Assembly (NCBI GenBank): GCA_029207755.1
Contig: JARCOQ010000009.1
Span: forward strand, 35,672,914 to 35,736,913
DNA from: Chamaea fasciata
Taxonomy: Eukaryota; Chordata; Aves; Passeriformes; Sylviidae
Length of the DNA stretch: 64,000 bases
Direction: 5' to 3'
Shown: positions 1-9,575 of the stretch, piece by piece
Numbering within the stretch: position 1 is the first letter of the stretch
Layout of the letters: each line of letters opens with the position of its first letter
The notes under the pieces: generated by a model
Databases searched by the model: none
The model's input: only the letters and a program-made list of their open reading frames with translations
What the model was told of the DNA's origin: nothing
Translations under genes and position numbers: made by a program

Positions 1-81
1 GGAAGCGTCCACCCTGCTGGGCCTCGGCTCATCCCCGCCCGGCACGCCCCGGCTTCTCCTGCTGGGCCCCCGCTCACTCAC

Positions 82-729
82 CAGCTCTCCCCAGTGCCGG
101 ACGCGGTTCTGTGGCACCCTTTTGATGGCCACCTGCAAGCCAAGGGGAGCAGCGGGCTGAGCTCACCGCCCGCCCTGCCCAGCCCCATCCTCTTCCTCCT
201 CCTCCACCCTTCTTCTCCTCCTGCACCCCCTCCTCCTGCGCCCACCGCTCACCGGGGCACCCTCTGAAAGCCGCGTCGCCATGAAGACAGTTCCGAAGCC
301 ACCGCGCCCCAGCAGCGAACCCAGCCGGTACAGCTCCTGGAGGCCCTGCTGCGCCTTCCCTGCCGGCAAGACGTGGCTGTCAGCGCTCGGCCCGGGGCCA
401 GGAACCAGGAACAGTGTCTGAGCGCCCCTCAACAGCCCTGGGCCGGGCATCCCCAGGCATTCGCTCCTCAGAACGGGACACCGGCGGCTCGGGGCTGGTG
501 GCTGTGCTGCCCAGTGGCGGATCTCGGGCCGGGAAAGCTGCAGCGGAGGCAGCAGGAGCCGCCATGCCGCATGTGTTCTCCGCAGGGCCCGGGGGGCCAG
601 GGCCGGGGCCAGGCTCGGAACAGGAGGAGGCAAAGGGCAGCGATACTGTCCCTGGCCCAGGCACTGATCACCACCCAGCACTGCCATTGCCAGTACAGCC
701 AGAGGCTGTAAATAAATAGAGAAAACCAT
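82..729 (-). CDS. PIM-like serine/threonine kinase, exons 1 and 2 (partial, continues off the left edge)
   Basis: Two coding exons are visible on the minus strand. Exon 1 ends at 253 and encodes the glycine-rich ATP loop (GRGGFGTVF) after a stretch reading LQELYRLGSLL. A GTGAGC donor follows at 252-247. Exon 2 is 132-82 (51 bp, 17 codons), preceded by a TTGCAG acceptor and followed by GTGAGT at 81-76. It reads VAIKRVPQNRVRHWGEL, with the VAIK catalytic lysine. An exon of this size and content is typical of PIM kinases, cytosolic/nuclear survival kinases that phosphorylate basic Ser/Thr motifs. Both junctions are phase 0 and the intron is 120 bp. The start codon is uncertain: the kinase frame is open to an ATG at 729, with another in-frame ATG at 450-448. 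An overlapping frame (664-380) also looks compositionally like a leader. The catalytic loop and activation segment lie outside the window, so an intact gene cannot be told from a pseudogene. PIM-like genes are known to be multicopy in songbirds. Confidence 0.8.
133..252 (-). other. Intron 1 of the PIM-like kinase gene
   Basis: This 120-bp stretch is bounded on the minus strand by GTGAGC (252-247) and a CTTGCAG acceptor (139-133). Removing it joins the ATP-loop exon to the VAIK exon in phase 0. It is G/C-rich with a poly-purine run on the minus strand, which explains the Arg/Glu-rich translation if it is read through. The donor of the next intron lies at 81-76, and that intron continues off the window. 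Confidence 0.75.
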
Positions 730-884
730 CTTGGATTGCTTCTTTCCATTTTTGTTTCATTTTTTAAAAGCTGTTTCAGCTTTCCCAGAATCTTCTCCAC
801 AGTCCTGTCTGCTCTTTCCAAGAACCTTTCCTGGAGAACAAGCTGCAGCTTCTGTCATTAAATGTGCTGCCAACTGCAGCAAGT

Positions 885-2702
885 TTGTGAAGGAAAATAA
901 AAAATAGTTTTACAAATATATTAATGGCAAAAGGAAGGCTAAAAACCAACCTTTGTTCTCTACTGGATGTGGGAGGGAGCTTAGTAACTGCAGATGAGGA
1001 GATGGCAGAAGTGCTTAACGCCTTCTTTCCCTCACTCTTGAGTGGGAATATGGCTTGTGCTCAGGACAGCTGCCCTCCTGGGCTGGTAGATGTTGTCAGG
1101 GAATAGAATGGTGCCCCTGTTATCCAGGAGGAGGCAGCCAGAGAACTGCTGAGCCAAATGGATGTTCACAGATCTGTGGGCCCAAATGGGATCTACCACA
1201 GGGTGATGAGGGAGCTGGCAGATGAGCTTGTGAAGCCGCTCTCCATCATTTACCAACAGTCCTGGCTCACTGGTGAGGTTCCAGAGGACTGGAAGCTGGC
1301 CAATGTGACAGCCATTCACAAAAAGGGTGGGAAGGAGGAACTGGTAATTATAGGCCAGTTAGCCTGACCTCAGTACCCGGTAAGGTCATGGAGCAGTTTA
1401 TATTGAGTGTCATCATGCAGCACCTACAGGATGGCCAGGGTATCAGAGCCAGCCAGCAGGGGTTTAGGAGGGGCAGGTGGTGTTTGACCAACCTGCCCCT
1501 TTAATGACCAGGTGACCTGTGTGGTGGATGTGGGAGAGGCTGTGGATGGTTTCTGTCTGGACTTCAGCAAGGCCTTTGACACTGTCTCCCACAGCACACT
1601 CCTGAAAAAGCTGGCAGCCTGGGGCTTGGACAAGAGCACTCTTTGCTGGGTTAGGAACTGGCTGGATGGCTGGGCCCAAAGGGTGGTGGGGAATGGTGCT
1701 GCATCCAGCTGGCAGCCAGTCAACAGTGGTGTTCCTCAGGGGTCTGTGCTGGGGCCAGCTCTGGTCAATATTTTCATTGATGACATGGATGAAGCTATTG
1801 AATCTTTCATTAGTAAATTTGTAGACAACACTAAGCCGGGAACATTTGTCGATCTGTTGGAATGTAGGAGGGCTCTGCAGAGAGACCGGGAATGGTTGAA
1901 TGGATGGACAGAGTGCAACAAAGTGAAGTTTAATAAGTCCAAGTTCTGAGCCCTGCACTTTGGCCACAACAACCCCCTGCAATGCTCTAGGCTGGGGACG
2001 GTGTGGCTGGACAGTGCCCAGGAGGAAAGGGACCTGGGGGTACTGGTCGACAGCCAACTGAACATGAGGCAGCAGTGTGCCCAGGTGGCCAAGAGGGCCA
2101 ATGGCTCCTGGCCTGGATCAGGAGTGGTTTGGCCAGCAGGAGCAGGGAGGTCATTCTTCCCCTATACTCGGCACTGGTGAGGCCACACCTCACGTGCTGT
2201 GTCCAGTTCTTGCCCCTCAGTTTAGGAAGGACGTTGAGATGCTTGAGCATGTCCAGAGGAGAAAACAAGGCTGGTGAGGGGCTTGGAACACAACTCCTGT
2301 GAGGAACGACTGAGGGAGCTGTGGTTGTTTAGCCTGGAGAAAAGGAGACTCAGAGGTGACCTGATCACTCTCTACAACTCCCTGAAAGGTGGCTGTAGTC
2401 AGGTGGGGGTTGGTCTCTTTCTCCAAGCAGCACCTGACAGAATGAGAGGACACAATCTTAAGCTGTGCCGAGGGAAATACAGGTTGGATATTAGGAAAAG
2501 TTTTTTATGGCAAGGGTGATAAATTACTGAAATTGTCTACCTGGGAGAGGTGGTGGCATCACCATCCCTGGATGTGTTTAAAAAAAGACTGGATTTGGCA
2601 CTTGGTGCCATGCTTTATTTCAGTTGTTAAGGCACGGGTTGGACTCAATGATCTTGGAAGTCTCTTCCAACCTAGTCATTCCGTGATTCAGTGATTCTGT
2701 GA
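885..2702 (+). mobile_element. CR1-family LINE, 5'-truncated and decayed
   Basis: Fragments of a CR1 reverse transcriptase occur in order on the plus strand, followed by a typical CR1 3' end at about 2625-2702: TTGGACTCAATGATCTTGG, then CTCTTCCAACCT, and finally short ATTC(T/A)GTG-type repeats. The visible start near 885 is in the middle of the second ORF, as usual for 5'-truncated CR1 copies. Frames are broken by many stops and indels, so the copy is old and inactive. The exact 5' boundary and any target-site duplication were not resolved. Confidence 0.9.
924..2519 (+). pseudogene. CR1 reverse transcriptase remnant
   Basis: The frame at 1158-1367 gives the RT finger region (VGPNGIYHRVMRELAD, then VPEDWKLANVTAIHKKG). 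The frame at 1512-1949 gives the palm: CLDFSKAFDTVSH with its catalytic Asp, then SGVPQGSVLGP, then FVDNT where active copies have FADDT. Frames at 2003-2302 and 2274-2519 carry the thumb and C-terminal region, including a degenerate form of the usual [14 protein letters not shown] motif. At least three frame changes and several stops separate these pieces. The palm motif F(A)DD is mutated, so the protein would be catalytically dead even if expressed. Confidence 0.88.
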
Positions 2703-2841
2703 AAGTTTACAGGTAAAATGGGCTAAGTAAATGAAGCTACCACTATTATAAGAGTTTGATGTTGAATTGGATGTTTCATTGAATGCTTTGCCGAAGTTCC
2801 TTGATTTCCTGTATTTTACCACTAAAGTTTTGCGTTGCTTT

Positions 2842-2978
2842 GACCTCTTAGCTCAGTTGGTTAAAGCATGGTGCTAATATCACCAGGGCTGGGGGTTCAA
2901 TCCCTCTACGGGCTGTTCACTTAAGAGTTGGATTTGATGGCTCTTCAGGATCCCTTTGCAACTAAGAATATTCTGTGC
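2842..2978 (+). mobile_element. tRNA-Ile-derived SINE with CR1-like tail (TguSINE1 type)
   Basis: The 5' part is tRNA-like. It has a pol III A box at 2849-2860 (TAGCTCAGTTGG), an anticodon-loop region reading CTAATAT (AAT, isoleucine), and a B box at 2894-2904 (GGTTCAATCCC). The 3' part (about 2925-2978) resembles a CR1 3' end: GTTGGATTTGATGGCTCTTC, then CCCTTTGCAACTAAGAATA and TTCTGTG. This head-plus-CR1-tail design matches the passerine SINE TguSINE1. Several cloverleaf pairings are lost, so this is a transposon, not a tRNA gene. No clear target duplication was seen. Confidence 0.82.
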
Positions 2979-3039
2979 ATCTGTTCATGCTGAGAATATC
3001 TGGTTGGCATTTCTCCTGTGCCAAACTTAACTAAAGGAA

Positions 3040-3600
3040 CCTTTGGTTACTCCCATTATTTTAGCGGTCTGGGGTGTTACAGCCCTGCAGGCTCACAACC
3101 GCCTCTTGTTTCCATGAGGCCCTGCTGTGTCACACTGGCCCTTGGTTCCGTGAGGATCTGGAATGTCACACAGGTTGATGCCATTTGTCCTTGCTGCCCC
3201 TCCCATCCCACTGCCCCACAAACAGCCCCGAGCCACCCGGGAGGGACAGGCCCTGCTGTGCCAGGCCTGGGCTCAGGGCTTGGCCTTTCTTGCTCCCTCC
3301 AACCAGCCCAGGCCTTGCTCAGCATTGCAGTTCCCTGCTCACAGCCTGGGGCTCCCTGCAATCCTGGCCTCAAAGATCTGCTCTCAGCAGTCCCTGGGGA
3401 GCCTTTGGCCCTCCCTGCCCTCAGTGGAGCCCAGGGATGCTCCAAGGGACTGGGACTTTTGCTTCCGACTCCTTGAGCAGCTTCTTCGACCTTCTCTCAG
3501 TGCCTGGGGCTCTTGGGCTCAGCCCCAGATCTACCTGATAAAAAACCACTGAAATCCCTGTGGAGCTCTGTCTTCCTTCAGTTGTCTTCAAGTCTCCATG
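3040..3600. other. GC-rich unclassified sequence, no supported gene
   Basis: A C/T-rich block rich in CCCTG, CCTGGG and GGCTC words gives open frames on both strands. These have low-complexity Pro/Ser/Leu/Gly translations and no recognisable domain or splice pattern. It may be an old LTR or another dispersed repeat, since its ends (an AATAAA-less ...ACCTGATAAAAAACC... tail near 3530) look element-like, but this is unproven. Confidence 0.3.
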
Positions 3601-3659
3601 GCTTGTGCAGCTGCTTGGAATCAGTTTGGAATTCTCTTGAGGAGGAAGATTTCAAAGTG

Positions 3660-4090
3660 CACCTCATGGTTTTTGGTTTTTTAATTACGTGAGTATTTTT
3701 TATTTTTCATTTATTGAAGAGTTGACTGAAGCATTCTTTAGGTGATCTTGGTGCTGAATGTCTCCTTAGGAGTTCTGAGAACAGAGAAGAATGAGCCCCT
3801 TGCAGGCTGACCCTGTTTGGACAACCTGCTTCTCACCCAACCTCACCATGTGTGACATCACCCACCTTGGACTGAGCTCCCAAAACATAAAAGAAAATTC
3901 AGGTTTTTTTAAAAAAAACAAAGTTATGTAAATAATAAAATTAGAATTATATTTTTCAATTTTATAATAATGGTATTCTATATTTTATCACCTAATTTTT
4001 ATATTTACATTAAAAATCAATATATTTTTAGCAAGGAAAGAAGTTATTGGTCACTGGTTCTAAGTAACACACTTCATTAATTGATTGACC
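3660..4090. other. AT-rich spacer, nothing recognised
   Basis: This is low-complexity A/T sequence with short poly-T and poly-A runs (for example around 3905-3920) and no domain-bearing frame. It separates the GC-rich block from the promoter-like region downstream. Confidence 0.4.
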
Positions 4091-4428
4091 ACTATTGGCT
4101 ATTGATTTCTTCTTCTTCATGCTGATTTGCTCTATTTTTAGTCCTTTTGTCATCTCTTTTAGCATTTTCTCAGACAGGGTAAAAGGGGCAACTTTGGGGT
4201 TCATGGAGACATTTCTGGGGCACATTTGGGGCAGGGAATTTGGAGAGAACTTGAGGGTCTGGAGGACACTTTTGGGAACCAGGTGGACACTTGGAGGGGC
4301 ACTTAGGGATTCTGTCGGACAATTCGGGGTCCAGGGGGGCACTTGGAGGTCAGGGAGGGAAATCCGGGACCCTTCGGGGTCCGGGCGGGCACTTGGGGGG
4401 CTCTGAGGGGACTCTCTGGGGCGCGGGG

Positions 4429-4446
4429 GATGATGGGAGTTGTAGG
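4429..4446 (-). promoter_or_regulatory. ZNF143-type element, copy 1
   Basis: Plus-strand GATGATGGGAGTTGTAGG is the reverse complement of a CCTACAACTCCCATCATC site. It differs slightly from the consensus, with TGATG in place of the usual TGCTG. Confidence 0.45.
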
Positions 4447-4530
4447 CACGTGTAGAACACGGTTTAACGGGGCCACGGAGCATCACGGGAGGTCGAGGAT
4501 CAGCTCCAATGGCTGTCGGCGGGGCGCGGG

Positions 4531-4548
4531 GCATGATGGGAGATGGAG
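4531..4548 (-). promoter_or_regulatory. ZNF143-type element, copy 2
   Basis: GCATGATGGGAGATGGAG matches the GCATG.TGGGA core but has lost the GTAGT end. It is probably a weakened copy of the same element found on both sides. Confidence 0.35.
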
Positions 4549-4583
4549 TCACGGCTGGAGTAGCGCTCCAAGTGTGCCGTGGA

Positions 4584-4602
4584 GCATGCTGGGAGCTGTA
4601 GT
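4584..4602 (-). promoter_or_regulatory. ZNF143-type element, copy 3 (best match)
   Basis: GCATGCTGGGAGCTGTAGT is an essentially complete reverse complement of ACTACAnnTCCCAGCATGC. It lies directly against an ETS-like CCGGAAGTG at 4604-4612, a combination common at vertebrate CpG-island promoters. Confidence 0.6.
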
Positions 4603-4603
4603 C

Positions 4604-4612
4604 CCGGAAGTG
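4604..4612 (+). promoter_or_regulatory. ETS/GABP-like site
   Basis: CCGGAAGTG begins two bases after the best ZNF143-type element. The sequence matches the consensus ETS core with its usual flanks. Function is inferred from position only. Confidence 0.45.
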
Positions 4613-5165
4613 GCTCGGATGGGGGTTTGGGGCTCCGGGAAGGCACTTGGGGAACACTTTTGTGTCCGAGCCGCGATTTGAGGTCCTCGGGGGGAACGTG
4701 TGCGGTTAGGGAGCACTTGCGGGGAGCTTGGGGAGCTGTAACCGAGCTCTTTAGGGCGCGGGGCGGGGCAGGAGTTTTTAGGCTCAGAACCGTGTTACGA
4801 GGGGCTCCGAGGTCAGGGGGGATGATTGGAGAAGAATTCCCTGAAGTCGCTCTAACGGGAATCTGTGGGGTTGGAGTGCTCAAGGAATCCGAGGACGCTT
4901 TTGGCTGGGTTGGGGGCAATGGGCACTGAGGGAACAGTTAGGGATCCTGGAGGGCCTGGGGGACACTTGTTCACTTCAACGTGTTTATTTGCTCATGAAA
5001 CATACGTATTGTATTTGAAACTTAATATTCCATAGGCATAGGTTCCATAGGCATAGATATCAATTAGTCTAAGTGCAAAACCTAATATTCCATGTAAGAA
5101 TGATGTTCTCTACTGTTAAAAGCAAAATTAACCAAAACAAAAAAGAGAGGGTTAACAATTAATGA

Positions 5166-5490
5166 TGAGAAAAACAAGTTCCACTCTCTTTTAGAACTTT
5201 ATAATTTTAACGGAAATTAAAAAAAAAAAAAGACAAAGTAGGAGACAGAATAAGCCAAGCTTCTCGGCCAAGGGGGGACTTGGCATCAGGTCTGCCCATT
5301 GCCCCCCCTCATCCTTTAGGACTTCTATCTTTAAGGAGCGCCGTGTTGAATATTCAATAGATGGTAATCAAACATTCCTTTTTGATCTGTTTTAAGTATC
5401 CCCGATAATCTTATCTAGTAGATTTATTTTGTGGGTGTCTCCACGTAGTCTGGTAACATGGGTATAAATTTTCTTTTGAGGTTTTCTGGT
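5166..5490 (-). repeat. Outer ERV 3' LTR, distal part (split)
   Basis: This matches 14329-14647 with scattered substitutions and A-run length differences. It ends exactly at the CTGGT where the younger ERV begins. Together with 12277-12526 (minus the duplicated 5 bp) it rebuilds a full-length LTR by position. Confidence 0.88.
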
Positions 5491-6281
5491 TGTCTTGGTT
5501 TAGGAAGACAGGTATCTGCTAGGTAAAATTACAATCAGAGGCTCTTTGGCAAAGATTTGGGAAATAGGAATAGCAGTTCTTTACTAGTATGTAATACAAA
5601 GCAAACAAACACAAAAAAACTCCCCCCCCCCCCCCCCCCAAACAACTACAGCATTAATGACAAAACGACAACAGTACCAAGAACCTTGAGGGCTTTGTTT
5701 CACAAAACCCAGGGCAGTTTGGTTTCGGTGTCCCTGCAGGATCCTCAGAGCACCAAGCTGGAACAGTGGAAAAGTCCCGGGCTGGTAGCTGGGATGGCAG
5801 GGTGTCCCGGCAGGCAGGGGCAGGATGTCCCGGCAGCGCAGGGGGTGCAGGGTCACGCTGCAGCAAGAGGAGCAGCGCCGAAGAAGCTCGAAGGCGAGGC
5901 AGAAAAGCGGCCCAGCCTCCGCAAGTGGCAGAGAAAAAACTCAGGATTCAGGTCGAACCGGTGATAGTAGATTTCCCAGGACTGGATCTCTTTGGCACAG
6001 TGAAACTCCTCCAGCCAGCAACAGCCGTTCTCCGCTCGGCGTGCTTTGCGGCGGCTGAGCTCCTCCAGGAGCGGCAGACACGCGTCTCCCCGAACGCCGG
6101 AAGCAGAAAAGCCCGCAGCTGCCTCAAGCTTTGTCTTTTACCTGCTTTATCTCCCCCTTCCACCTTTTGTCCACCTCTTTGTTTCAGTTAAGTACTCTCA
6201 AGTATCCAACACTTGGTCCCCTTGGTAACTTGTGGAGAAAGAATTCTTTAGAGAAAGAAGGAACAAACCTAACCCCCAACA
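5491..6281 (-). repeat. Inner ERV 3' LTR
   Basis: This 791-bp direct repeat is nearly identical to 11486-12276. On the plus strand it begins TGTCTTGGTTTAGG and ends CCCCCAACA. It contains a homopolymer C tract near 5622-5639 that is slightly longer than in the other copy. The CTGGT duplication lies just outside. Confidence 0.93.
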
Positions 6282-6312
6282 TTATCCACCCCGAATTTTT
6301 TTCCCATACCAA
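6282..6312 (-). other. Inner ERV polypurine tract
   Basis: The minus strand reads GGGAAAAAAATTCGGGGTGG shortly before the 3' LTR. It is purine-rich and in the correct place for plus-strand priming, although interrupted by TTC. Confidence 0.5.
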
Positions 6313-6392
6313 CATATTACATTGAGTTTTAACTGTTAAAAATACATATATATATATGCAAATATGGATGCAGCCACATTGTCATGGGTAGT

Positions 6393-9300
6393 TCACCCCA
6401 AAACAAGGTCCCCTTGAGGTATGCATCGGGTCTCTCCATCCTTTTGCATCACCCACCAGGTGCAACCTGGTCCCTGAGCGAAGACAACCCCACGGATGGG
6501 ATTGTCTTTGCTGGAGGCAGGATTAATCCAAACAGTTTTTCCCAGCATACCTCTCATGTGTACCACTGGAACCTTATCTCCGTCTGTCTTTTGCAAGGGC
6601 TCAGATTGGGCAGGACCTGCTCGGTTGGTGGAACCTCGAGTGTTCACCAACCAGGTGGCCTTTGCTAAATTAGTATCCCAATTCTTAAAGGTTCCCCCAC
6701 CCAGTGCTTTCAAGGTAGTTTTAAGCAGGCCATTGCACCGTTCAACTTTCCCGGCCGCTGGTGCATGATAAGGAATATGGTACACCCACTCAATGCCATG
6801 TTCTCTAGCCCAGGTGCTTATAAGACTATTCTTGAAATGAGTCCCATTGTCCGACTCGATTCTCTCAGGGGTGCCATGTCTCCACAGGACTTGTTTTTCC
6901 AGGCCCAGGATGGTGTTCCAGGCAGTAGCATGAGGCACAGGGTAGGTCTCCAACCATCCAGTGGTGGCTTCCACTATGGTTAGCACATAACGCTTGCCCT
7001 GGCGGGTTTGGGGAAGGGTGATGTAGTCAATCTGCCAGGCTTCCCCATATTTATATTTGGACCACCGCCCACCATACCATAAGGGCTTCACCCGCTTGGC
7101 TTGCTTGATTGCAGCACACGTCTCACAGTCATGGATAACCTGAGAAATACTGTCCATGGTTAAATCCACCCCTCGGTCTCGGGCCCACTTATAGGTGGCA
7201 TCTCTGCCCTGATGACCCGAGGCATCATGGGCCCATCGGGCTAGGAACAACTCTCCCTTGTGTTGCCAATCTAAATCTATCTTTGACACTTCTATCTTGG
7301 CAGCCTGATCTACCTGCTTGTTGTTTTGGTGTTCCTCATTAGCCCGACTCTTGGGAACATGGGCATCTACATGGCGGACTTTCACAGGCAGCTTCTCTAC
7401 ACGAGTGGCAACGTCCTTCCATTCATCAGCAGCCCAGATTGGTTTTCCTTTACGCTGCCAGTTGGCCTTTTTCCACCTTTCCAGCCAGCCCCACAGAGCA
7501 TTGGCTACCATCCACGAATCAGTGTAGAGGTAGAGCTTTGGCCACTTCTCTCTTTCAGCAATGTCAAGGGCTAATTGAACAGCTTTGAGTTCAGCAAGCT
7601 GACTTGATCCCCCTTCTCCTTCAGTGGCTTCTGCAACCTGTCGTGTGGGGCTCCATACGGCTGCTTTCCACTTACGGTTCATTCCCACGATGCGACAGGA
7701 ACCGTCAGTGAAAAGAGCGTAGTGTGTTTCTTCTGCTGGCAATTGGTTGTACGGAGGAGCTTCTTCAGCCCGTGTCACTTGTTCCTGCTCCTCTTCGTCC
7801 GTGAGACCGAAGTTTTCTCCTTCCGGCCAGTTTGTAATTATCTCCAAAATCCCAGGGCGATTTGGGTGTCCAATACGGGCACGCTGTGTGATGAGGGCAG
7901 TCCATTTGCTCCATGTGGCATCAGTGGCATGGTGCGTGGAGGGAGCCTTTCCTTTAAACATCCACCCCAGCACTGGTAGTCGGGGTGCCAAGAGGAGTTG
8001 TGCTTCTGTGCCAATCACTTCTGAGGCGGCTTGAACTCCTTCATAGGCGGCCAAGATCTCCTTCTCTGTGGGAGTGTAGTTGGCTTCAGATCCTCTGTAA
8101 CTTCGACTCCAGAATCCCAGTGGTCGGCCTCGGGTCTCCCCTGGCACCTTCTGCCAAAGGCTCCAGGACAAACCGTTGTTCCCGGCTGCAGAATAAAGCA
8201 CATTCTTCACATCTGGTCCCGTCCTGACTGGGCCAAGGGCTACTGCATGAGCAATCTCCTGCTTGATCTGGGCAAAGGCTTGTTGCTGTTCAGGGCCCCA
8301 GTGGAAATTGTTCTTCTTGCGGGTAACCAGGTAGAGAGGGCTCACGATCTGACTGTACTCAGGAATGTGCATCCTCCAAAAACCTATGGCTCCTAGGAAA
8401 GCTTGTGTTTCCTTTTTGCTGGTCGGTGGAGACATTGCTGTGATCTTATCAATGACCTCAGTGGGGATCTGCCGCCGTCCATCTTGCCACTTTACTCCCA
8501 GGAACTGGATCTCTCTGGCAGGTCCCTTGACTTTGCTCTTCTTGATGGCAAACCCGGCTTTCAGCAAAATCTGGATGATCCTCTCTCCTTTCTCGAACAC
8601 TTCAGCTGCAGTCTTTCCCCACACAATGATGTCATCAATGTACTGTAGATGTTCCGGAGCCTCACCTTTCTCCAGTGCAGCCTGGATCAGCCCATGGCAG
8701 ATGGTGGGGCTGTGTTTCCACCCCTGGGGCAGCCGGTTCCAGGTGTACTGCACGCCCCTCCAGGTGAAAGCAAACTGAGGCCTGCATTCTGCAGCCAGAG
8801 GAATGGAGAAAAATGCATTGGCAATGTCAATAGTGGCATACCACCTCGCTGCCTTGGACTCCAGCTCGTACTGAAGTTCCAGCATGTCCGGCACAGCAGC
8901 GCTCAGCGGTGGAGTCACTTCATTCAATGCACGATAGTCCACAGTCAGTCTCCATTCTCCATCAGACTTGCGCACAGGCCAGATGGGGCTGTTGAAGGGT
9001 GAGTGGGTTTTGCTGACCACCCCTTGGCTCTCCAGCTCACGGATCATCTTGTGGATGGGGATCACGGCGTCCCGATTTGTCCGATACTGCCGACGGTGCA
9101 CTGTCGAGGTGGCAACAGGTACTTGTTGTTCTTCTACCTTCAGGAGTCCCACTGCAGATGGGTTCTCTGATAGTCCCGGCAAGGTGTTCAACTGCTTAAT
9201 GTTCTCTGTCTCCACGGCAGCTATTCCAAAAGCCCATCTGAGTCCTTTAGGGTCTTTATAATATCCACTCCTGAGGAAGTCTATGCCCAGAATACATGGA

Positions 9301-9575
9301 GCCTCTGGGCCGGTCACAATCGGAAGTTTCTGCCACTCCTTCCCGGTCAGGCTCACCTCGGCTTCAACCAGAGTCAGTTCCTGTGATCCCCCCGTCACCC
9401 CGGCAATGGAAATCGGTTCTGCCCCCACATGTCCTGATGACATTAGAGTACACTGCGACCCAGTATCTACTAAAGCTTCATATTTTTGTGGCTCTGATGT
9501 GCCAGGCCATCGAATCCACACAGTCCAAAAAACCCGATTTTCCCGTGCCTCTTCCTGGCTAGAGGCAGGGCCCCT
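6393..9575 (-). CDS. pol: Inner ERV pro-pol: protease, reverse transcriptase, RNase H, integrase
   Basis: One uninterrupted frame runs from the codon after an amber stop (9578-9576) to 6393. It has no ATG near its start (the first convenient codon, 9521, is GTG), so it is probably made as a Gag-Pol fusion. Numbering from 9521: the aspartic protease has DTGS at 19-22 and a C-terminal ILGIDFL. RT has D232 (IDIANAF), LPQGW at 264-268 and the catalytic YIDD at 294-297. RNase H has D606, E644 and D668. Integrase has an HHCC zinc site (H765, H770, C799, C802) and the catalytic triad D832, D891, E927 (35 residues between the last two). No dUTPase is seen. All catalytic residues are present, so the enzymes look potentially functional. 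The sense strand replicates through RNA and inserts in the nucleus. Confidence 0.92.
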   Translation of the reverse strand, partial: RGPASSQEEARENRVFWTVWIRWPGTSEPQKYEALVDTGSQCTLMSSGHVGAEPISIAGVTGGSQELTLVEAEVSLTGKEWQKLPIVTGPEAPCILGIDFLRSGYYKDPKGLRWAFGIAAVETENIKQLNTLPGLSENPSAVGLLKVEEQQVPVATSTVHRRQYRTNRDAVIPIHKMIRELESQGVVSKTHSPFNSPIWPVRKSDGEWRLTVDYRALNEVTPPLSAAVPDMLELQYELESKAARWYATIDIANAFFSIPLAAECRPQFAFTWRGVQYTWNRLPQGWKHSPTICHGLIQAALEKGEAPEHLQYIDDIIVWGKTAAEVFEKGERIIQILLKAGFAIKKSKVKGPAREIQFLGVKWQDGRRQIPTEVIDKITAMSPPTSKKETQAFLGAIGFWRMHIPEYSQIVSPLYLVTRKKNNFHWGPEQQQAFAQIKQEIAHAVALGPVRTGPDVKNVLYSAAGNNGLSWSLWQKVPGETRGRPLGFWSRSYRGSEANYTPTEKEILAAYEGVQAASEVIGTEAQLLLAPRLPVLGWMFKGKAPSTHHATDATWSKWTALITQRARIGHPNRPGILEIITNWPEGENFGLTDEEEQEQVTRAEEAPPYNQLPAEETHYALFTDGSCRIVGMNRKWKAAVWSPTRQVAEATEGEGGSSQLAELKAVQLALDIAEREKWPKLYLYTDSWMVANALWGWLERWKKANWQRKGKPIWAADEWKDVATRVEKLPVKVRHVDAHVPKSRANEEHQNNKQVDQAAKIEVSKIDLDWQHKGELFLARWAHDASGHQGRDATYKWARDRGVDLTMDSISQVIHDCETCAAIKQAKRVKPLWYGGRWSKYKYGEAWQIDYITLPQTRQGKRYVLTIVEATTGWLETYPVPHATAWNTILGLEKQVLWRHGTPERIESDNGTHFKNSLISTWAREHGIEWVYHIPYHAPAAGKVERCNGLLKTTLKALGGGTFKNWDTNLAKATWLVNTRGSTNRAGPAQSEPLQKTDGDKVPVVHMRGMLGKTVWINPASSKDNPIRGVVFAQGPGCTWWVMQKDGETRCIPQGDLVLG

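Larger units (their letters stand above)
4190..4980. promoter_or_regulatory. GC-rich promoter-like region with ZNF143-type elements
   Basis: This G-rich block is dense in CpG between about 4370 and 4760 and contains several matches to the vertebrate promoter element ACTACAnnTCCCAGCATGC, plus an ETS-like CCGGAAGTG. The flanks repeat degenerate words such as GGCACTTGG(A/G)G(G/T). Element clusters like this usually mark CpG-island promoters of housekeeping genes. No first exon could be recognised on either side, so the promoter may be orphaned, serve an untranslated exon, or be part of a dispersed GC-rich repeat. Confidence 0.45.

Noticed and set aside
2842..2920. A functional tRNA-Ile gene
   Set aside because: A and B boxes are present but acceptor and arm pairing is degraded, and a CR1-like tail follows, so it is a SINE head.
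3018..3552. Possible protein-coding exon (several overlapping frames over 110 codons)
   Set aside because: Frames are open on both strands with Pro/Ser/Leu-rich low-complexity content. No domain, splice context or start signal supports any of them.
4028..4929. Long frames on both strands in the GC-rich block
   Set aside because: They come from a G-rich region with degenerate internal repeats and promoter-type motifs. There is no protein family similarity.
5557..6163. Frames in the inner LTR, repeated at 11530-12158
   Set aside because: They lie wholly within the LTR direct repeats and shift with the poly-C length. LTR sequence explains them.
6282..6392. Envelope gene of the inner ERV
   Set aside because: Only about 110 bp separate the pol stop from the 3' LTR, which leaves no room for env. 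No surface or transmembrane motif was seen elsewhere in the element.
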